From: CAVSJR01 sp963728285
Lineage (GTDB): Bacteria > Actinomycetota > UBA4738 > HRBIN12
DNA: 64,000 nt
Assembly: GCA_963728285.1 (NCBI GenBank)
Contig: CAVSJR010000003.1
Location: 310,001-374,000, forward strand
Direction: 5' to 3'
Both the position numbers and the translations under genes were made by a program. The notes beneath the pieces are model-generated. The model saw nothing but the letters and a program-made list of their open reading frames with translations, did no database searches and was not told where the DNA came from. Positions 6,683 through 16,067 of the stretch are shown here, one piece after another. Within the stretch, counting starts at the first letter, position 1. Each line of letters opens with the position of its first letter.

Positions 6683-9337
6683 GTGACCGATCCTCAGAGC
6701 TTCGCCGCTCGCTATCCGTTCCCGCTGGACGAGTTCCAGATGGAGGCCGCCCAGGCGCTGAATGACGGCGAATCGGTGCTCGTGGCCGCGCCGACCGGCT
6801 CGGGGAAGACGGTCGTCGCCGAGTTCGCCGTCGAGCGTGCGCTCGACATGGACCGAAAGGCCTTCTACACCACGCCCCTGAAGGCCCTGTCCAACCAGAA
6901 GTTCGGCGACTTCGTCGCCCGCTACGGCGCCGCGAAGGTCGGCCTGCTCACGGGCGACAACGCGATCAACTCGGATGCGCCCATCGTCGTCATGACGACC
7001 GAGGTGCTTCGCAACATGCTCTACGAGCAGAGCTCGACGCTGTCGGGCCTCGTGTCGGTCGTCATGGACGAGGTCCACTACCTCCAGGATCCCTACCGCG
7101 GCGCCGTGTGGGAGGAGGTGCTGATCCACCTGCCGCTGTCGGTCTCGGTCGTGTGCCTCTCGGCGACGATCTCGAACGCGGAGGAGTTCGGTGAATGGAT
7201 CGGGACGCTCCGCGGCCCGACTCGGGTCGTGATCGAGGAGCGGCGCCCCGTCCCGCTCGAGCACCACTATCTCGTCGGCCGCAAGTTGCATCCGATGCAC
7301 GTCGAGCGCGAGGGGCAGCTGACGCCCAACCCGTACATCGTCTCGCTCGATCAACCCGAGGGCCGATCCCGGACCTATCGTCGGCGCTCGAGCCGCACGA
7401 TCCAATACGAGCGTCGGGACCGGCCACGAGAGGGACACCGGCGCGTCTACGCGCCCCGCCGGGAGGAGGTCGTCGATGTCCTCGCCGACGCCGGGATGCT
7501 GCCGGCCATCTATTTCGTGTTCAGCCGGGCCGGCTGCGATCGGAGCGTCGTGTGGATGCTCCAGGCGGGACTGCGGCTCACGACCGAGGAGGAGCGAACG
7601 CGGATTCGCGAGTTCACGGAGCTGCGCGCCGCCTGGATCGCCGAGGAGGACCTGGAGACCCTCGGGTACTGGGACTTCCTGGAGGGGCTCCTCGCCGGCT
7701 TCGCCGCGCACCATGCCGGGATGCTGCCGGTGTTCAAGGAGACGGTCGAGGAGCTGTTCGAGGCCGGCCTCGTGAAGGTCGTGTTCGCGACCGAGACGCT
7801 GTCCCTCGGGATCAACATGCCGGCGAAGACCGTCGTCATCGAGGACCTCTGGAAGTTCCAGGGCGAGCGCCACGAGCTGCTCACCCCGGGCGAGTACACC
7901 CAGCTCACGGGCCGGGCCGGACGACGCGGCATCGACCCCGTCGGGCACGCCGTCGTCGTCTATCAGCGGCAGGTGCCCTTCGAGCGCGTTGCCGGGCTCG
8001 CCGCCACGAGGACCTACGAGCTCTCGTCGTCGTTTCGGCCCTCGTACAACATGGCGGTGAACCTCGTTCGCAACTACACGCCCGAGCAGGCGCACCATCT
8101 GCTGAACTCCTCGTTCGCGCAGTTCCTGGCCGACCGGGGCGTGGTGGCGCTCGAGCGCCAGCTCGAGCGAGATCGCACCTATCTCGAGGGCTATCGGGAG
8201 CAGATGCGGTGCGACAAGGGGGACTTCGAGGAGTACTGGCGACTTCGCGAGCGCGCTCGCGCCATCCGGGAGCGAGCCGAGAAGGGCGCCGAGCGGATCC
8301 GCTCCGAGTCGATCCGCGAGGCGCTCGCCCGCCTGAAGCCCGGTCAGGTCATCTTCGTCCCGCGGGCCAAGCGCCGTGGCCTCGCCGTCGTCGTCTCCCA
8401 TCGCGAGGGCCGGCCGACCGTGCTGACGCAGGACCGGCAGTTCTTTCGGCTGTCGACACGAGACTTCGACGAGCCGCCGGTCGTCCTCACGAAGATCCAG
8501 CTTCCGCGCGGCGGAAGCATTCGCAGCGCCCGGTACCGCAGGGATCTCGCCGCCCGGCTGGCCGCCCTCGACGTCCGACGCCCCAAGCCGCAGCCGGGAA
8601 AGCTGAGCCCGCAGGCCGAGCGAGACGCGTTGAAGATCGAGCGGCTGGCGCAGCAGCATCCCTGCCATTCGTGCCCCGACCGGCCCGATCACGAGCGATG
8701 GGCGATTCGAGCGACGCAGCTCGAGTCGCAGATCGCCGCCGTCGATCGCCGCATTCGCACCCGGACCGAGACGCTCGCCCGTCAGTTCGATCGCGTGCTC
8801 GCGGTGCTGCAGGAGCTGGACTACGTCGAGGGCTTCTCGATCCGGCCCAAGGGGACGATGCTGGCCCGCATCTACGGCGAGGGCGACATCCTGGTGGCGG
8901 AGGCGATCTCCTCCGGCCTGCTCGACGGCGTGTCGCCGTCGGAGGCCGCCGCCGTGGTCTCCGCGGTGGTGTACGAGTCGCGCGAGCGCGTTCCGGTGGC
9001 GGGGGAGCTGCCGACCGCGGGCGCGGCGGATCGCTACGAGGCGCTCTCGACGCTCTGGCGGGAGATCCGCCGGGTCGAGGACCGGCACAACGTCCAGCTG
9101 TGCCGGGAGCTCGACGCCGGCTTCGCGACGCCCGTGTTCCACTGGGTGGAGGGCAAGCCCCTGGAGGACATCCTTCATGAGACCGGCATGGCGCCGGGCG
9201 ACTTCGTGCGCAACTGCAAGCAGCTCCTCGACCTGCTTCGACAGATCGAGGACGTCGCCCCGGCCGCCGCGGCGGCGGTCGTGCGGGCGGCGCGGGACGG
9301 CGTGGACCACGGCGTGGTCGGCTACACGGGCGTCTGA
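6683..9337 (+). CDS. helY: DEAD/DEAH-box helicase, HelY/Mtr4 type
   Basis: 884-aa superfamily 2 helicase. Walker A is APTGSGKT (about residues 36-43), motif II is DEVH (about 129-132), motif III is SATISN, and motif VI is QLTGRAGRRGID. A Ski2/Mtr4-like C-terminal region follows, including a CHSCPDRPDHERW segment. The length and motifs match actinobacterial HelY, which lies near tatC in mycobacteria as it does here. A role in RNA or DNA unwinding is inferred from the family. The GTG start is set by the -10 box just upstream; there is no Shine-Dalgarno sequence. Confidence 0.92.
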   Translation: MTDPQSFAARYPFPLDEFQMEAAQALNDGESVLVAAPTGSGKTVVAEFAVERALDMDRKAFYTTPLKALSNQKFGDFVARYGAAKVGLLTGDNAINSDAPIVVMTTEVLRNMLYEQSSTLSGLVSVVMDEVHYLQDPYRGAVWEEVLIHLPLSVSVVCLSATISNAEEFGEWIGTLRGPTRVVIEERRPVPLEHHYLVGRKLHPMHVEREGQLTPNPYIVSLDQPEGRSRTYRRRSSRTIQYERRDRPREGHRRVYAPRREEVVDVLADAGMLPAIYFVFSRAGCDRSVVWMLQAGLRLTTEEERTRIREFTELRAAWIAEEDLETLGYWDFLEGLLAGFAAHHAGMLPVFKETVEELFEAGLVKVVFATETLSLGINMPAKTVVIEDLWKFQGERHELLTPGEYTQLTGRAGRRGIDPVGHAVVVYQRQVPFERVAGLAATRTYELSSSFRPSYNMAVNLVRNYTPEQAHHLLNSSFAQFLADRGVVALERQLERDRTYLEGYREQMRCDKGDFEEYWRLRERARAIRERAEKGAERIRSESIREALARLKPGQVIFVPRAKRRGLAVVVSHREGRPTVLTQDRQFFRLSTRDFDEPPVVLTKIQLPRGGSIRSARYRRDLAARLAALDVRRPKPQPGKLSPQAERDALKIERLAQQHPCHSCPDRPDHERWAIRATQLESQIAAVDRRIRTRTETLARQFDRVLAVLQELDYVEGFSIRPKGTMLARIYGEGDILVAEAISSGLLDGVSPSEAAAVVSAVVYESRERVPVAGELPTAGAADRYEALSTLWREIRRVEDRHNVQLCRELDAGFATPVFHWVEGKPLEDILHETGMAPGDFVRNCKQLLDLLRQIEDVAPAAAAAVVRAARDGVDHGVVGYTGV

Positions 9338-9343
9338 GACCGC

Positions 9344-9349
9344 TACGAT
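9344..9349 (+). promoter_or_regulatory. -10 box TACGAT for the lipid kinase gene
   Basis: TACGAT ends 8 nt before GTG 9358, predicting a leaderless mRNA and arguing for GTG 9358 over the upstream in-frame TTG at 9349. Confidence 0.5.
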
Positions 9350-9357
9350 TGGCGGCC

Positions 9358-10296
9358 GTGACCAGCCCGACGAGCACTCCATTCGGCGAGCTCACGGTGA
9401 TCGTGAACCCGCACGCCGGCCGCCGACGGGTGGGGGAGGAGGTGCCTGCCCTCGAACGGACGCTCAAGGAGCGCGACCTGCCGTACCGCCTGCTCCTCAC
9501 CGAAGGACCGGGCGATGCCACGGACCTCGCGCGAGGCGCGCTGGCGGGCGGCGGGCGATTCCTCGTCGCCGTCGGCGGCGACGGCACCGTCCACGAGGTC
9601 GTGAACGGGATGTTCGAGGACGGCAGGCCGGTCGTCGAGGACGCCGTCCTGGGCGTCGTTGCGGCCGGATCGGGATGCGACCTCGTTCGAACCTTCGGGC
9701 TCCCGGGCGACGCGACGAGGGCCTGCGCGCACCTGACCGGCGACAACGTGTACCCGTTCGACGTGATCAAGATCTCCTACACGACGAACGACGGCGGCAC
9801 GGCCGTGCGATATTGCGCCAACATCGCGGAGGCGGGGCTCGGGGCGGCGGTCGCGGCGCGGGCCGCGAAGCTCTCGCCCCGTCTCGGGAGGTCTCGCTAC
9901 TTCGTGGCGTTCTGGCGCGAGCTTCCGGCGTTTCGGCTGGCGCAGGTGCGCGTCCAGTCCGACCGGAAGGTGTACGAGGGGCCCGCCTACCAGGTGGTCG
10001 TCGGCAATTGCCAGTTCTACGGCGGGGGGATGCGGATCTCGCCGAGGTCCTACCCAGGCGACGGCGTGTTGGATACCCTCGTGTTCAAGGGCCCGAAGTC
10101 GGACGCCTTCACGATGGTGCCGAAGGTCTACAAGGGCGACCACATCCCGAGCGACCACATCGAGGAGCTTCGCGCCAAGGCGGCGGTGAAGATCGAGGCC
10201 GACCGACCGCTCCCCATCGAGGCCGACGGCGAGGTGCTCGGGACGACGCCCGCGACCTTCCAGGTGATCCCCCAGCGGATCCTGATGAAGCTATGA
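9358..10296 (+). CDS. Diacylglycerol/lipid kinase family protein
   Basis: 312-aa protein of the DAGK/YegS-type lipid kinase family. It starts ELTVIVNPHAGRRR, has the nucleotide-binding GGDGT motif (about residues 73-77) followed by VHEVVNGM, and later GGGMRISPRSYPGDGVLD, a conserved metal-site region. It ends with an ADGE motif common in the family. It would phosphorylate diacylglycerol or a similar lipid at the membrane. The TGA overlaps the ATG of the downstream peptidase gene (ATGA), so the two are coupled. Confidence 0.88.
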   Translation: MTSPTSTPFGELTVIVNPHAGRRRVGEEVPALERTLKERDLPYRLLLTEGPGDATDLARGALAGGGRFLVAVGGDGTVHEVVNGMFEDGRPVVEDAVLGVVAAGSGCDLVRTFGLPGDATRACAHLTGDNVYPFDVIKISYTTNDGGTAVRYCANIAEAGLGAAVAARAAKLSPRLGRSRYFVAFWRELPAFRLAQVRVQSDRKVYEGPAYQVVVGNCQFYGGGMRISPRSYPGDGVLDTLVFKGPKSDAFTMVPKVYKGDHIPSDHIEELRAKAAVKIEADRPLPIEADGEVLGTTPATFQVIPQRILMKL

Positions 10297-11383
10297 GGTA
10301 CGAGGAGCGCCTCCGGCGCGCGAGGGCGACGGCGGACGAGGCCGGGCTGGCCGGACTCCTCCTGCCTCCCTCGCCGGATCTCGTGTACCTGACGGGCTAC
10401 GATCCTCCGCCGCTCGAGCGGCTGACGCTGCTGATCGTGAGGCCCGCCGACGACCCGGTGCTGGTGGTTCCCGAGCTCGAGCGCCCGAGGGCGCTCGACT
10501 CGCCGATGGGTCGCCGGCTCGAGGTCGTGGGGTGGCGCGACGGGGAGGACCCGTACGAGCTCGTCGGACGCATGGTTCCGGCCGCCGCGAAGCTGGGGGT
10601 GGGGGATCGGATGTGGGCGTCCCATCTCCTCGGGCTCGAGCGGTTCCTCGACGCCGGCGGGCTGGTCGCGACGTCGGCGGCGGTCCCGCTCCTTCGAGCC
10701 GTCAAGGACTCGGACGAGCTCGGCCTGCTCGAGCTCGCCGGCCGGGGTGCCGACGAAGCATTCGAGGAGGCCGTCGGGCTGGGCTTCCTGGGGACGACCG
10801 AGGCGGAGATCGGGGAGCGGCTCGCCGCGCTGCTCCGCGAGCACGCGCACGACGAGGTCAACTTCACCATCGTGGGGTCCGGACCCAACGGCGCCTCCCC
10901 GCACCACGAGCCCACCGATCGGCGCATCGTCGCCGGCGATCCGGTCGTGCTCGACTTCGGAGGCCGCGTGCGCGGCTATTGCTCCGATCTCACCCGAACG
11001 ATCGTGATCGGGCGGCCGACCCCGAGATCCGGGAGGTGCACGACATCGTCCGCGAGGCGCAGGAGGCGGCCTATCGAGCCGTTCGTCCGGGCGTCCCCGC
11101 CGAGGACGTGGACCGGGCCGCTCGAGGGATCATCGAGGCCGCGGGCTACGGCGAGTCGTTCGTTCATCGGACCGGCCACGGCATCGGGCTCGAGGAGCAC
11201 GAGCCGCCGTACATCGTCCGGGGCAACGCGGATCCCCTCCAGCCGGGGATGTGCTTCTCGATCGAGCCGGGCATCTACCTCGAGGGCCGGTTCGGCGTCC
11301 GGATCGAGGACATCGTCGCCGTGACCGATCGGGGAGCCATCCGATTCAACGAGGCCCCCCGGGAGCTGACGGAGGTCGTCTAG
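10293..11383 (+). CDS. M24 family Xaa-Pro dipeptidase, frameshifted
   Basis: Starts at an ATGA overlap with the lipid kinase. The N-terminal creatinase-like half reads through TIVIGRP at about 11016; the C-terminal catalytic half (DPEIREVHDIVREAQ...) continues in another frame. Restoring one base gives about 363 aa, normal for this family. Metal ligands of M24 peptidases are all present across the two frames: Asp in VLDFGG, Asp in CSDLTRT, His in TGHGIG, Glu in SIEPG and Glu in RIEDI. The break looks like one missing G in a GGCGGCC run. It could be sequencing error or a young pseudogene; no slippery heptamer supports programmed frameshifting. Confidence 0.82.
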
Positions 11384-11397
11384 CCCGGCGGCCGCGG

Positions 11398-12786
11398 TCA
11401 TTCCCGCGGGCGAACCTGGGTTCCCTCGGGACCGTCCATCACGTCGAGGCCCATCTCGGTCAGGCGCTCGCGGAGCTCGTCGCTGCGCTCGTACTCGCGC
11501 GCCGCCCGTGCGCGGTCGCGCTCGGCGACCAGCTCGCGGACCTCATCGGGCGGCTCCCACGCGCGCTTCGCGGCGCGCTCGAGGTCCAGCCCCAGCACCC
11601 GATCCCACGAGGCGAGCAGGGCGTACTTCTCCTCGTCCGGGATCGAGGACGATGCCGTCTCGTTGACGATCACGAGCGCCGTGGGCATGTCCAGGTCGTC
11701 GCCGACGGCATCCCGGAAGCGGGCGTCAAACCTCCTGGCCTCCTCGGACTCGATCTCCGTTCCCGCCCTCCACCCGGCCATGCGCTGGCGCAGGCGCTTG
11801 ACATGGGCGTCGGCCGCACGCATCGCATCTTGCGTGAAGTCCATCTCGGAGCGGTATCGGGCGCCGAAGGTCAGGTACCGAAAGGAGAGCGGGTCGAACC
11901 CGGCGGCCTCGAGGTCGGCGACGCGAATGATGTTGCCGGTGGACTTGGCCATTCGCTGCTCCCGAAGGCGCAGGTGGCCTCCGTGAACCCACGTGGACAC
12001 CACCTCGTGGCCGACGGCGCCCTCCGACTGCGCGATCTCGTCCTCGTGGTGGGGGAAGATGAGGTCGACGCCGCCCGTGTGGATGTCGAATCGGTCGCCG
12101 AGGTAGCGCATCGACATCGCCGAGCACTCGACGTGCCATCCGGGGAACCCCTCGCCCCACGGGCTGTCCCACTTCATCAGCCGAGCGTCCCCGGCTCGCT
12201 TCCAGAGTGCGAAGTCGGCGTGGTGCCGCTTGTTGGGATCGATCTCGAGCTCCTGGCGATGGCCGGCGCGGAGCTGCTCGAGGGTGTTGCCCGACAGCCG
12301 TCCGTAGTTCGCGAACGACTGGACGTCGAAGTAGACGTTGCCGCCCACCTCGTACGCGTGACCGTTCTTCACGAGGCGCCCGATGATGTCCAGCATCTCG
12401 GCGATGTGGTCGGTCGCCCGGGGAAGCACGTGCGGGTCCGTGATGCCGATCGCGTGGGCGTCCTCGAGGAAGGCCTTCGTGTACTTGGCCGCGATCTCGA
12501 GCGGCGGGAGTCCCTCGTCGGCGGCCGCGAGATCCATGCGATCGCGCCCGCCGTCGGAGGCCTCGTCGGTCATGTGGCCAACGTCGGTGATGTTGATCAC
12601 CTGCGTGACCCGGTAGCCCTCGAACTCGGCGACCCGGCGCACCAGGTCCGAGAGCAGAAACGTCCTCAGGTTCCCGATGTGGGCGTAGCGGTAGACGGTT
12701 GGGCCGCACGTGTAGATGCGGAGGTGCCCCTCCTCGACGGGGGCGACCTCCTCGACGCGTCGCGTCAGGGTGTTGTACAGGCGCAT
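11398..12786 (-). CDS. cysS: Cysteinyl-tRNA synthetase
   Basis: 462-aa class I aminoacyl-tRNA synthetase that charges tRNA-Cys. The zinc Cys is in YTCGPTVY (about residue 27), the HIGH motif is HIGN (36-39), further zinc ligands are in HVECSAM and HHEDEIAQSE, and the KMSKS equivalent is MAKSTGN. MshC, the related mycothiol ligase, has a different N-terminus, so CysRS is preferred. The start at 12786 fits a -10 box TATGCT 9 nt upstream. It converges with the M24 peptidase with 14 bp between. Confidence 0.94.
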   Translation of the reverse strand: MRLYNTLTRRVEEVAPVEEGHLRIYTCGPTVYRYAHIGNLRTFLLSDLVRRVAEFEGYRVTQVINITDVGHMTDEASDGGRDRMDLAAADEGLPPLEIAAKYTKAFLEDAHAIGITDPHVLPRATDHIAEMLDIIGRLVKNGHAYEVGGNVYFDVQSFANYGRLSGNTLEQLRAGHRQELEIDPNKRHHADFALWKRAGDARLMKWDSPWGEGFPGWHVECSAMSMRYLGDRFDIHTGGVDLIFPHHEDEIAQSEGAVGHEVVSTWVHGGHLRLREQRMAKSTGNIIRVADLEAAGFDPLSFRYLTFGARYRSEMDFTQDAMRAADAHVKRLRQRMAGWRAGTEIESEEARRFDARFRDAVGDDLDMPTALVIVNETASSSIPDEEKYALLASWDRVLGLDLERAAKRAWEPPDEVRELVAERDRARAAREYERSDELRERLTEMGLDVMDGPEGTQVRPRE

Positions 12787-12795
12787 GGCGCGTCC

Positions 12796-12801
12796 AGCAT
12801 A
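12796..12801 (-). promoter_or_regulatory. -10 box TATGCT for cysS
   Basis: On the reverse strand TATGCT (12801-12796) ends 9 nt before the cysS ATG. A short hairpin CCGGGC-GT-GCCCGG (12803-12816) just upstream may end the FtsH-like transcript. Confidence 0.45.
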
Positions 12802-12834
12802 ACCGGGCGTGCCCGGCCATCCGGGACGTGGGCC

Positions 12835-15312
12835 TCAGCGCTCGTCGGGGCGCGGCGGGAGCGACGCGCCCCCGTTGCCACGGACGCCGTCTCCGTTGCC
12901 TCCCAGGCCGATGCCCGACTCGGCCTCGCCGGCGGCGACGCCGACCAGGACCGGCTCGGGCAGCGACACGTCGACGTTGCTGTGGTCCTTGTGAGCCGCC
13001 AGCGCGGCCCGATGGTAGGCCTCGAGTCGGGCGATGAACGCCGGATCGTGATACGGGCGTCCGTCGACGAGCGGCCCCTGCCGCCCCTCGATCACGGCCG
13101 CGACGTCGTCGCCGGTCACCGTCTTGTGGCTCTCCAACGCGTGGGCGACGGCGAGGACCTCGGCGCGGTTGTCCTCGAGGAGCGTCCACGTGCGCCGGTA
13201 GAGGTCCTGGAGCTTGGTCTCCACCCGCCGGCCGAGCTCCGTCTCGAGGAAGTTCCTGTCGGTCCCGTCCTCCATGGCGCCCATGCCGCGGCCCCTCGTG
13301 AGCCCCATCTTCGAGACCGCGTGCGAGGCGATCGTCTCGCCCATGGCGGCATAGCCCTCCATGATGGTGGCGATGGACGTCGCGCCGCGCATGTCGCCGC
13401 CGACGCCCGCCGAGTTGTCGCCGTCGTAGAAGAGCCGCTCGCCGGCGAGCGAGGCGAGGAACGTCATGACGTCGATGTCACGTTCGGAGCGCCACTCGAC
13501 GAACTGGTCCTCCGGCGGGATCGAGGAGACGAAGCCGCCCACGTCTCCGCGGCGTTCGATGGTCGCCATGTCGATCACCGCATGGCGCCGGAGCCGGTAG
13601 GCGACGACCGCGTGGCACGCCTCGTGCACCGCGACGGAGTGCCGCTCGCGCTCGATGTACTCGTGATCATCGGGAAGCCCGTGTTCCTTCAGCTGCTTCG
13701 CCTTGATGATGTCCGCCCAGCCGATCGACTCGCGGCCGTCGCGGATCGCGATGATCAGGCCCTCGTTGACCATGTCCTTGATGCTGGCCCCCGTGGCGTA
13801 GGGGGAGATCGTGGCCAGCTTGTCCACGTGCTCGTCGTCCAGCTCGTTCTTCACCCGCTTCAGGTAGTACTGGAAGGTCGCCTTCCGCCCCTCCTTGTGG
13901 GGATAGCCGACCTTGTACAGGCGGTCGACGCGGCCGGGGCGGAGCATGGCCTCGTCCAGCGACTGCGGCATGTTGGTCGCGAACATGTGCAGGATGCGGT
14001 ACTTGGGCGGGGGCTTCGGCTTCATGCCGAGCAGCCGGCGGATGTACCGATTGAAGAAGCCGCGGGGCTTCTCCAGGCCCGACATCTCGGACAGCAGCGC
14101 CTGGAGCGTTCCCGCGCCTCCGCCGCCGCCGGCCATGCCGCCCATGAAGACGCGCTCGACCAGGCCTCGCGGCGGCGAGGCGCCGCCCGAGAGCGCATCC
14201 ATGAGCACGGCCGACCGGGCGGCGGGGCTCAGGTAGCCGATCCCGTTGCACGAGGGCGCCGTCGTCCACGGCGAGGGGATTGTCTCGTGGTTCCAGCCGC
14301 CGCCACCGCCGCCCCCCGCCCCGCCCGTGGCGCCGCGGCTTCCGAGGGAGTCGGCCTCGTCGAAGAAGACGATGACGCCGCCGTATCGCACGGCGAGCTT
14401 TCGCAGCTTCCGATACAGGCCCTTGACCTTCAGGATGCCCACGCCCATGAACATGGCGATGAACGCGCCAGGGTCGACGAAGACGAACGGCTTGGCCGTC
14501 TCCCCGGCGACCGCCTGCGCCATCAGCGTCTTCCCCGTCCCCGGCGGGCCCCAGAGGAGGATCCCCGCCGGCACGTAGCCTCCGCGCTGCTCGATCGACT
14601 CGGGATCGTCGAGGAAGATCATGTTCTCCTTCACGCGCTCCAGGACGGCATCCTGCCCCTTCACGTCCGAGAACCGGGTCTCGATGTCCTCGGGCATGTA
14701 GGTGTCGATGCCGCCGCGCGACAGGAACCAGAACAGCCCGATGAACTGGATCATCACGAAGAAGAACCCGAAGGCGAGCTGGAAGATGAACGGCAGTCCC
14801 TGCACGATCAGGACGGGAAGCTGGAACAGCGCCGTCGCCGGCGGGAGCCCGAAGAGCTGCGCGATCACCAGGTCGAGGATCACGAGGAAGAAGAGGAACT
14901 TGACCACGCGCGCGACGCGGAAGCGCGTCCACTCGTCCATCCTCGAGGTGCGCCGCTCGTAGGCACCGAAGACGCCCTTGTTCCAGAATCGGTAGTACGA
15001 CGCGGAGCGCTCGCAGATCAGGTAGTGCACCTGGCGAAGGCCCTCCAGGCAGGCGAGGGCCAACAGCCACCAGTACCGGCGAGCCGTGAGGTTGATGGCG
15101 GCGGCCAGCGGGATCTGCCCCGAGAACTGCGCGTAGGTGGACCAGACGAGCACCACCCAGGCCACGAGGAACAGCAGGATCAGCTTCAGGCGGTCCCACA
15201 GCGCCAACGGCCTGCGGGTCGCGCGCTCGCTGTCCTTGGGACGGCTGGCGAATTCGTCGGTCGGCCCGTCCGGGCTCGGTGCCGGGAGGTCGCGTCGTGC
15301 CGGCTCGCTCAT
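12835..15312 (-). CDS. FtsH-like AAA+ membrane zinc metalloprotease, divergent
   Basis: 825-aa AAA+ protease. Four hydrophobic segments precede the ATPase (about residues 40-62, 78-95, 133-153, 174-198), whereas canonical FtsH has two. Walker A is GPPGTGKT (about 255-262), Walker B is VIVFFDEAD, and the second region of homology is RPGRVDR. The zinc site is HEACH (about 561-565), with the third ligand probably the Asp in GGDMRGATS. Between Walker B and the second region there is a long Gly-rich insertion. It should degrade membrane proteins, but its adaptors and substrates may differ from FtsH. Its start overlaps the lipoprotein stop by 4 bp (ATGA). Confidence 0.85.
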   Translation of the reverse strand: MSEPARRDLPAPSPDGPTDEFASRPKDSERATRRPLALWDRLKLILLFLVAWVVLVWSTYAQFSGQIPLAAAINLTARRYWWLLALACLEGLRQVHYLICERSASYYRFWNKGVFGAYERRTSRMDEWTRFRVARVVKFLFFLVILDLVIAQLFGLPPATALFQLPVLIVQGLPFIFQLAFGFFFVMIQFIGLFWFLSRGGIDTYMPEDIETRFSDVKGQDAVLERVKENMIFLDDPESIEQRGGYVPAGILLWGPPGTGKTLMAQAVAGETAKPFVFVDPGAFIAMFMGVGILKVKGLYRKLRKLAVRYGGVIVFFDEADSLGSRGATGGAGGGGGGGWNHETIPSPWTTAPSCNGIGYLSPAARSAVLMDALSGGASPPRGLVERVFMGGMAGGGGGAGTLQALLSEMSGLEKPRGFFNRYIRRLLGMKPKPPPKYRILHMFATNMPQSLDEAMLRPGRVDRLYKVGYPHKEGRKATFQYYLKRVKNELDDEHVDKLATISPYATGASIKDMVNEGLIIAIRDGRESIGWADIIKAKQLKEHGLPDDHEYIERERHSVAVHEACHAVVAYRLRRHAVIDMATIERRGDVGGFVSSIPPEDQFVEWRSERDIDVMTFLASLAGERLFYDGDNSAGVGGDMRGATSIATIMEGYAAMGETIASHAVSKMGLTRGRGMGAMEDGTDRNFLETELGRRVETKLQDLYRRTWTLLEDNRAEVLAVAHALESHKTVTGDDVAAVIEGRQGPLVDGRPYHDPAFIARLEAYHRAALAAHKDHSNVDVSLPEPVLVGVAAGEAESGIGLGGNGDGVRGNGGASLPPRPDER

Positions 15313-15989
15313 GGTTGCTCACTCACCTTCCAGGAATCGGCGATCCCCTCGATCGTCTTTTCATGCTGCTGGTAGCAGTCGGACGTGCAGAAGACCGCGA
15401 AGAGATACAGCTTCTCGGTCTGAGGATCGAACAGGCCCGTTTGGTTGACCGTGACGGAGCCGGTGTACGGCCTCGTCGGATCGGGGCTCTCGCGCAGGCT
15501 GAACACCATGTGGCTGCCTCGGAGCCCGTTCTCGTCCGAGATGTCCTCCGACGCGTACAGGACCACGCTGTTCGAGTCCTGTTGATACATCTGGTCGATG
15601 GGGACGAAGGCGTTGCGGATGAGCCCGAGGCTGGCCTGATCCCGCTCCGAGTCGCTCAGCATATGCACGAGGGCGAATCCCTCGGGGGTGCCCGCGTCGA
15701 GCCTCGGAAAGCTCGACGCCTCCTCGCTCGGATTCGCGGAGAACCCCATCACGAACTGCGTCGGATTCTGCTCGTCCCGAAATGGGTTGCTGCTCGGCGC
15801 GTCGGGGAACAGGTCCTGCTGGTCGAAGAGCTTCCAGCCGTTCGGGATCTTGAAGAAGCTCTGCGTCTCGCGATCGGCCACGTACTGGTACCCCGACCCC
15901 GCGCACGCCGTCGCCATGAGCGTCAGCCCGATGAGGACGCCGGACACGCGCAGCCTCGAGTACCCCGGACGTCGCCGCAACGCCGTCAT
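15309..15989 (-). CDS. Predicted lipoprotein, partner of the FtsH-like protease
   Basis: 226-aa protein. A basic N-terminus and hydrophobic segment (VSGVLIGLTLMATAC) end in a lipobox with Cys near residue 30, so it is probably lipid-anchored outside the membrane. The mature part is mixed and has CTSDCYQQHEKTIEGIADSWKVSE near the end in overlapping pieces; it vaguely resembles PsbP-like or DUF1795-like proteins, with low certainty. I chose ATG 15989 because GATAAT (16001-15996) ends 6 nt upstream; an in-frame upstream ATG at 16067 would spoil the signal peptide. The stop overlaps the protease start, which implies a shared job. Confidence 0.7.
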   Translation of the reverse strand: MTALRRRPGYSRLRVSGVLIGLTLMATACAGSGYQYVADRETQSFFKIPNGWKLFDQQDLFPDAPSSNPFRDEQNPTQFVMGFSANPSEEASSFPRLDAGTPEGFALVHMLSDSERDQASLGLIRNAFVPIDQMYQQDSNSVVLYASEDISDENGLRGSHMVFSLRESPDPTRPYTGSVTVNQTGLFDPQTEKLYLFAVFCTSDCYQQHEKTIEGIADSWKVSEQP

Positions 15990-15995
15990 GCCCAC

Positions 15996-16001
15996 ATTAT
16001 C
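15996..16001 (-). promoter_or_regulatory. -10 box GATAAT for the lipoprotein-protease operon
   Basis: On the reverse strand GATAAT (16001-15996) ends 6 nt before the ATG at 15989. It is the likely only promoter for the two-gene operon. Confidence 0.5.
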
Positions 16002-16067
16002 GCCCCTCCGGGGGGTGTCGTACGGAGAAACTTTCGAGCCGCCGGACCTCGCGCGGAGCATGCGCAT

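Noticed and set aside
11010..11025. Programmed -1 frameshift in the M24 peptidase
   Set aside because: There is no X-XXY-YYZ slippery site or clear downstream pseudoknot. The many other single-base breaks in the window favour sequence error.
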